Below are positions 4,983 to 5,598 of a stretch of DNA of 5,598 bases, in pieces (within the stretch, counting starts at the first letter, position 1; every line of letters begins with the position of its first letter). The stretch covers positions 1 through 5,598 of the forward strand of contig CALHWA010000057.1 of NCBI GenBank assembly GCA_938036845.1, written 5' to 3'. The stretch is from an uncultured Candidatus Saccharibacteria bacterium. GTDB lineage: Bacteria; Patescibacteriota; Saccharimonadia; Saccharimonadales; Saccharimonadaceae. Position numbers and translations under genes: made by a program. The notes beneath the pieces are model-generated. The model did no database searches and was not told the DNA's origin. It was given only the letters and a program-made list of their open reading frames with translations.

Positions 4983-5598
4983 ATGGCTACCAAACTTCCT
5001 ACCATTGCAATCATCGGGCGTGCCAATGCTGGCAAGAGCTCGCTGTTTAATCGTATGATGCGCTCGCAGCAGGCTATCGTGGCACGCGAGGCTGGCACGA
5101 CGCGCGATCGGGTGGTGGGCAAGGCAGCCTACCATGGGCATGAGTTTTGGCTCGTCGATACCGCTGGCCTCAAGCCAGCTGAAGATGAGTTTGAGGCAAG
5201 TATCCAAGAGCAAATCACCGATGCATCCGACGCAGCCGACGTCATCCTCGTGGTCGTGGATAGCACTGAATACCCCAGCGACGAAGACCGGCGCGTCGCC
5301 AAGACCGCCCTCAAGAGCCGCAAACCTGTCATTCTCATTGCAAACAAAACCGACCTACGGGGCAGTCTGCCTACTAGTGAGTTCCTCCGTCTTGGCATTA
5401 AGAGCATTATCCGCACCAGTGCCGAGCACAACAGTGGTATTAGTGATGCGCTGGGTGAGATCTGCCAGCACATCCCAGAGAAGCGCCAAGCCGAGCCAAG
5501 CGATGTGCTCAAGATTGCTTTGATCGGCCGGCCCAATGTGGGCAAATCCAGCCTCTTCAACACATTGGCAGGCAAGCAGCAAGCCATCGTGGCTGGGG
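4983..5598 (+). CDS. der: ribosome biogenesis GTPase Der (EngA), N-terminal part, truncated by window end
   Basis: The frame runs from the ATG at 4983 to the window end (205 residues) without a stop. Der is a double-GTPase needed for assembly of the 50S ribosomal subunit. The first G domain has G1 GRANAGKSS (12-20), switch I GTTRD (38-42), G3 DTAG (59-62), G4 NKTD (121-124) and G5 SAE (146-148). A linker with PEKRQAEP is followed by the start of a second G domain, IALIGRPNVGKSSLFN (178-193). Tandem G domains with these motifs are diagnostic of Der. The first G1 motif departs from the usual GRPNVGKS (Pro to Ala, Val to Ala), though the nucleotide-binding Gly, Lys and Ser are kept. The rest of domain 2 and the KH-like C-terminal domain lie beyond the window; full-length Der is normally about 430-490 residues. 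Confidence 0.96.
   Translation, partial: MATKLPTIAIIGRANAGKSSLFNRMMRSQQAIVAREAGTTRDRVVGKAAYHGHEFWLVDTAGLKPAEDEFEASIQEQITDASDAADVILVVVDSTEYPSDEDRRVAKTALKSRKPVILIANKTDLRGSLPTSEFLRLGIKSIIRTSAEHNSGISDALGEICQHIPEKRQAEPSDVLKIALIGRPNVGKSSLFNTLAGKQQAIVAG

Noticed and set aside
1..5598. UGA recoded as glycine, as in some Patescibacteria
   Set aside because: No in-frame TGA occurs in the genes, and conserved glycines use GGN codons; the lack of TGA stops among five genes can be chance.

Overview
The window looks like bacterial chromosome of about 55% GC with short intergenic gaps. The histidine kinase core (STASHEMRTPVASIEGYL around the phospho-acceptor His), the very long low-complexity protein tails and the compact RNA/GTPase genes resemble Patescibacteria/CPR, most likely Saccharibacteria (TM7). 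That assignment comes from remembered family resemblance, not a search. All five complete genes stop with TAA or TAG, and no in-frame TGA interrupts a conserved domain, so UGA recoding (Gracilibacteria/Absconditabacteria) is not suggested.

Layout. Positions 1-1376 (+) carry the 3' part of a PAS-containing sensor histidine kinase with a 133-residue basic Pro/Ala/Thr-rich tail. Positions 1519-1974 (-) carry a convergent gene for a small two-helix membrane protein of unknown function, with its own good promoter and Shine-Dalgarno site. Positions 1975-2287 are a divergent intergenic region holding that promoter and, at its right end, a tandem 11-mer repeat containing the likely promoter of the next gene. 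Positions 2288-3859 (+) encode a response regulator: a complete receiver domain joined to about 395 residues of acidic, His/Pro/Ala-rich low-complexity sequence with no recognisable output domain. Positions 3922-4188 (+) encode a small Pro-rich protein of unknown function. Positions 4254-4937 (+) encode an RsuA/RluB-family rRNA pseudouridine synthase. Position 4983 to the end is the N-terminal third or more of the ribosome-assembly GTPase Der, cut by the window edge.

How they work together. The kinase and regulator are probably partners in one phosphorelay, although a reverse-strand membrane-protein gene lies between them. Their tails are oppositely charged (kinase tail about +14, regulator tail about -32), which suggests a tail-tail contact in place of a DNA-binding output. 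The right half is a ribosome maturation pair (rRNA pseudouridylation and 50S assembly GTPase). Several + strand genes have a -10-like hexamer, mostly extended TGnTATAAT, ending only 6-10 bases before the start codon, so leaderless or near-leaderless transcripts are likely here.
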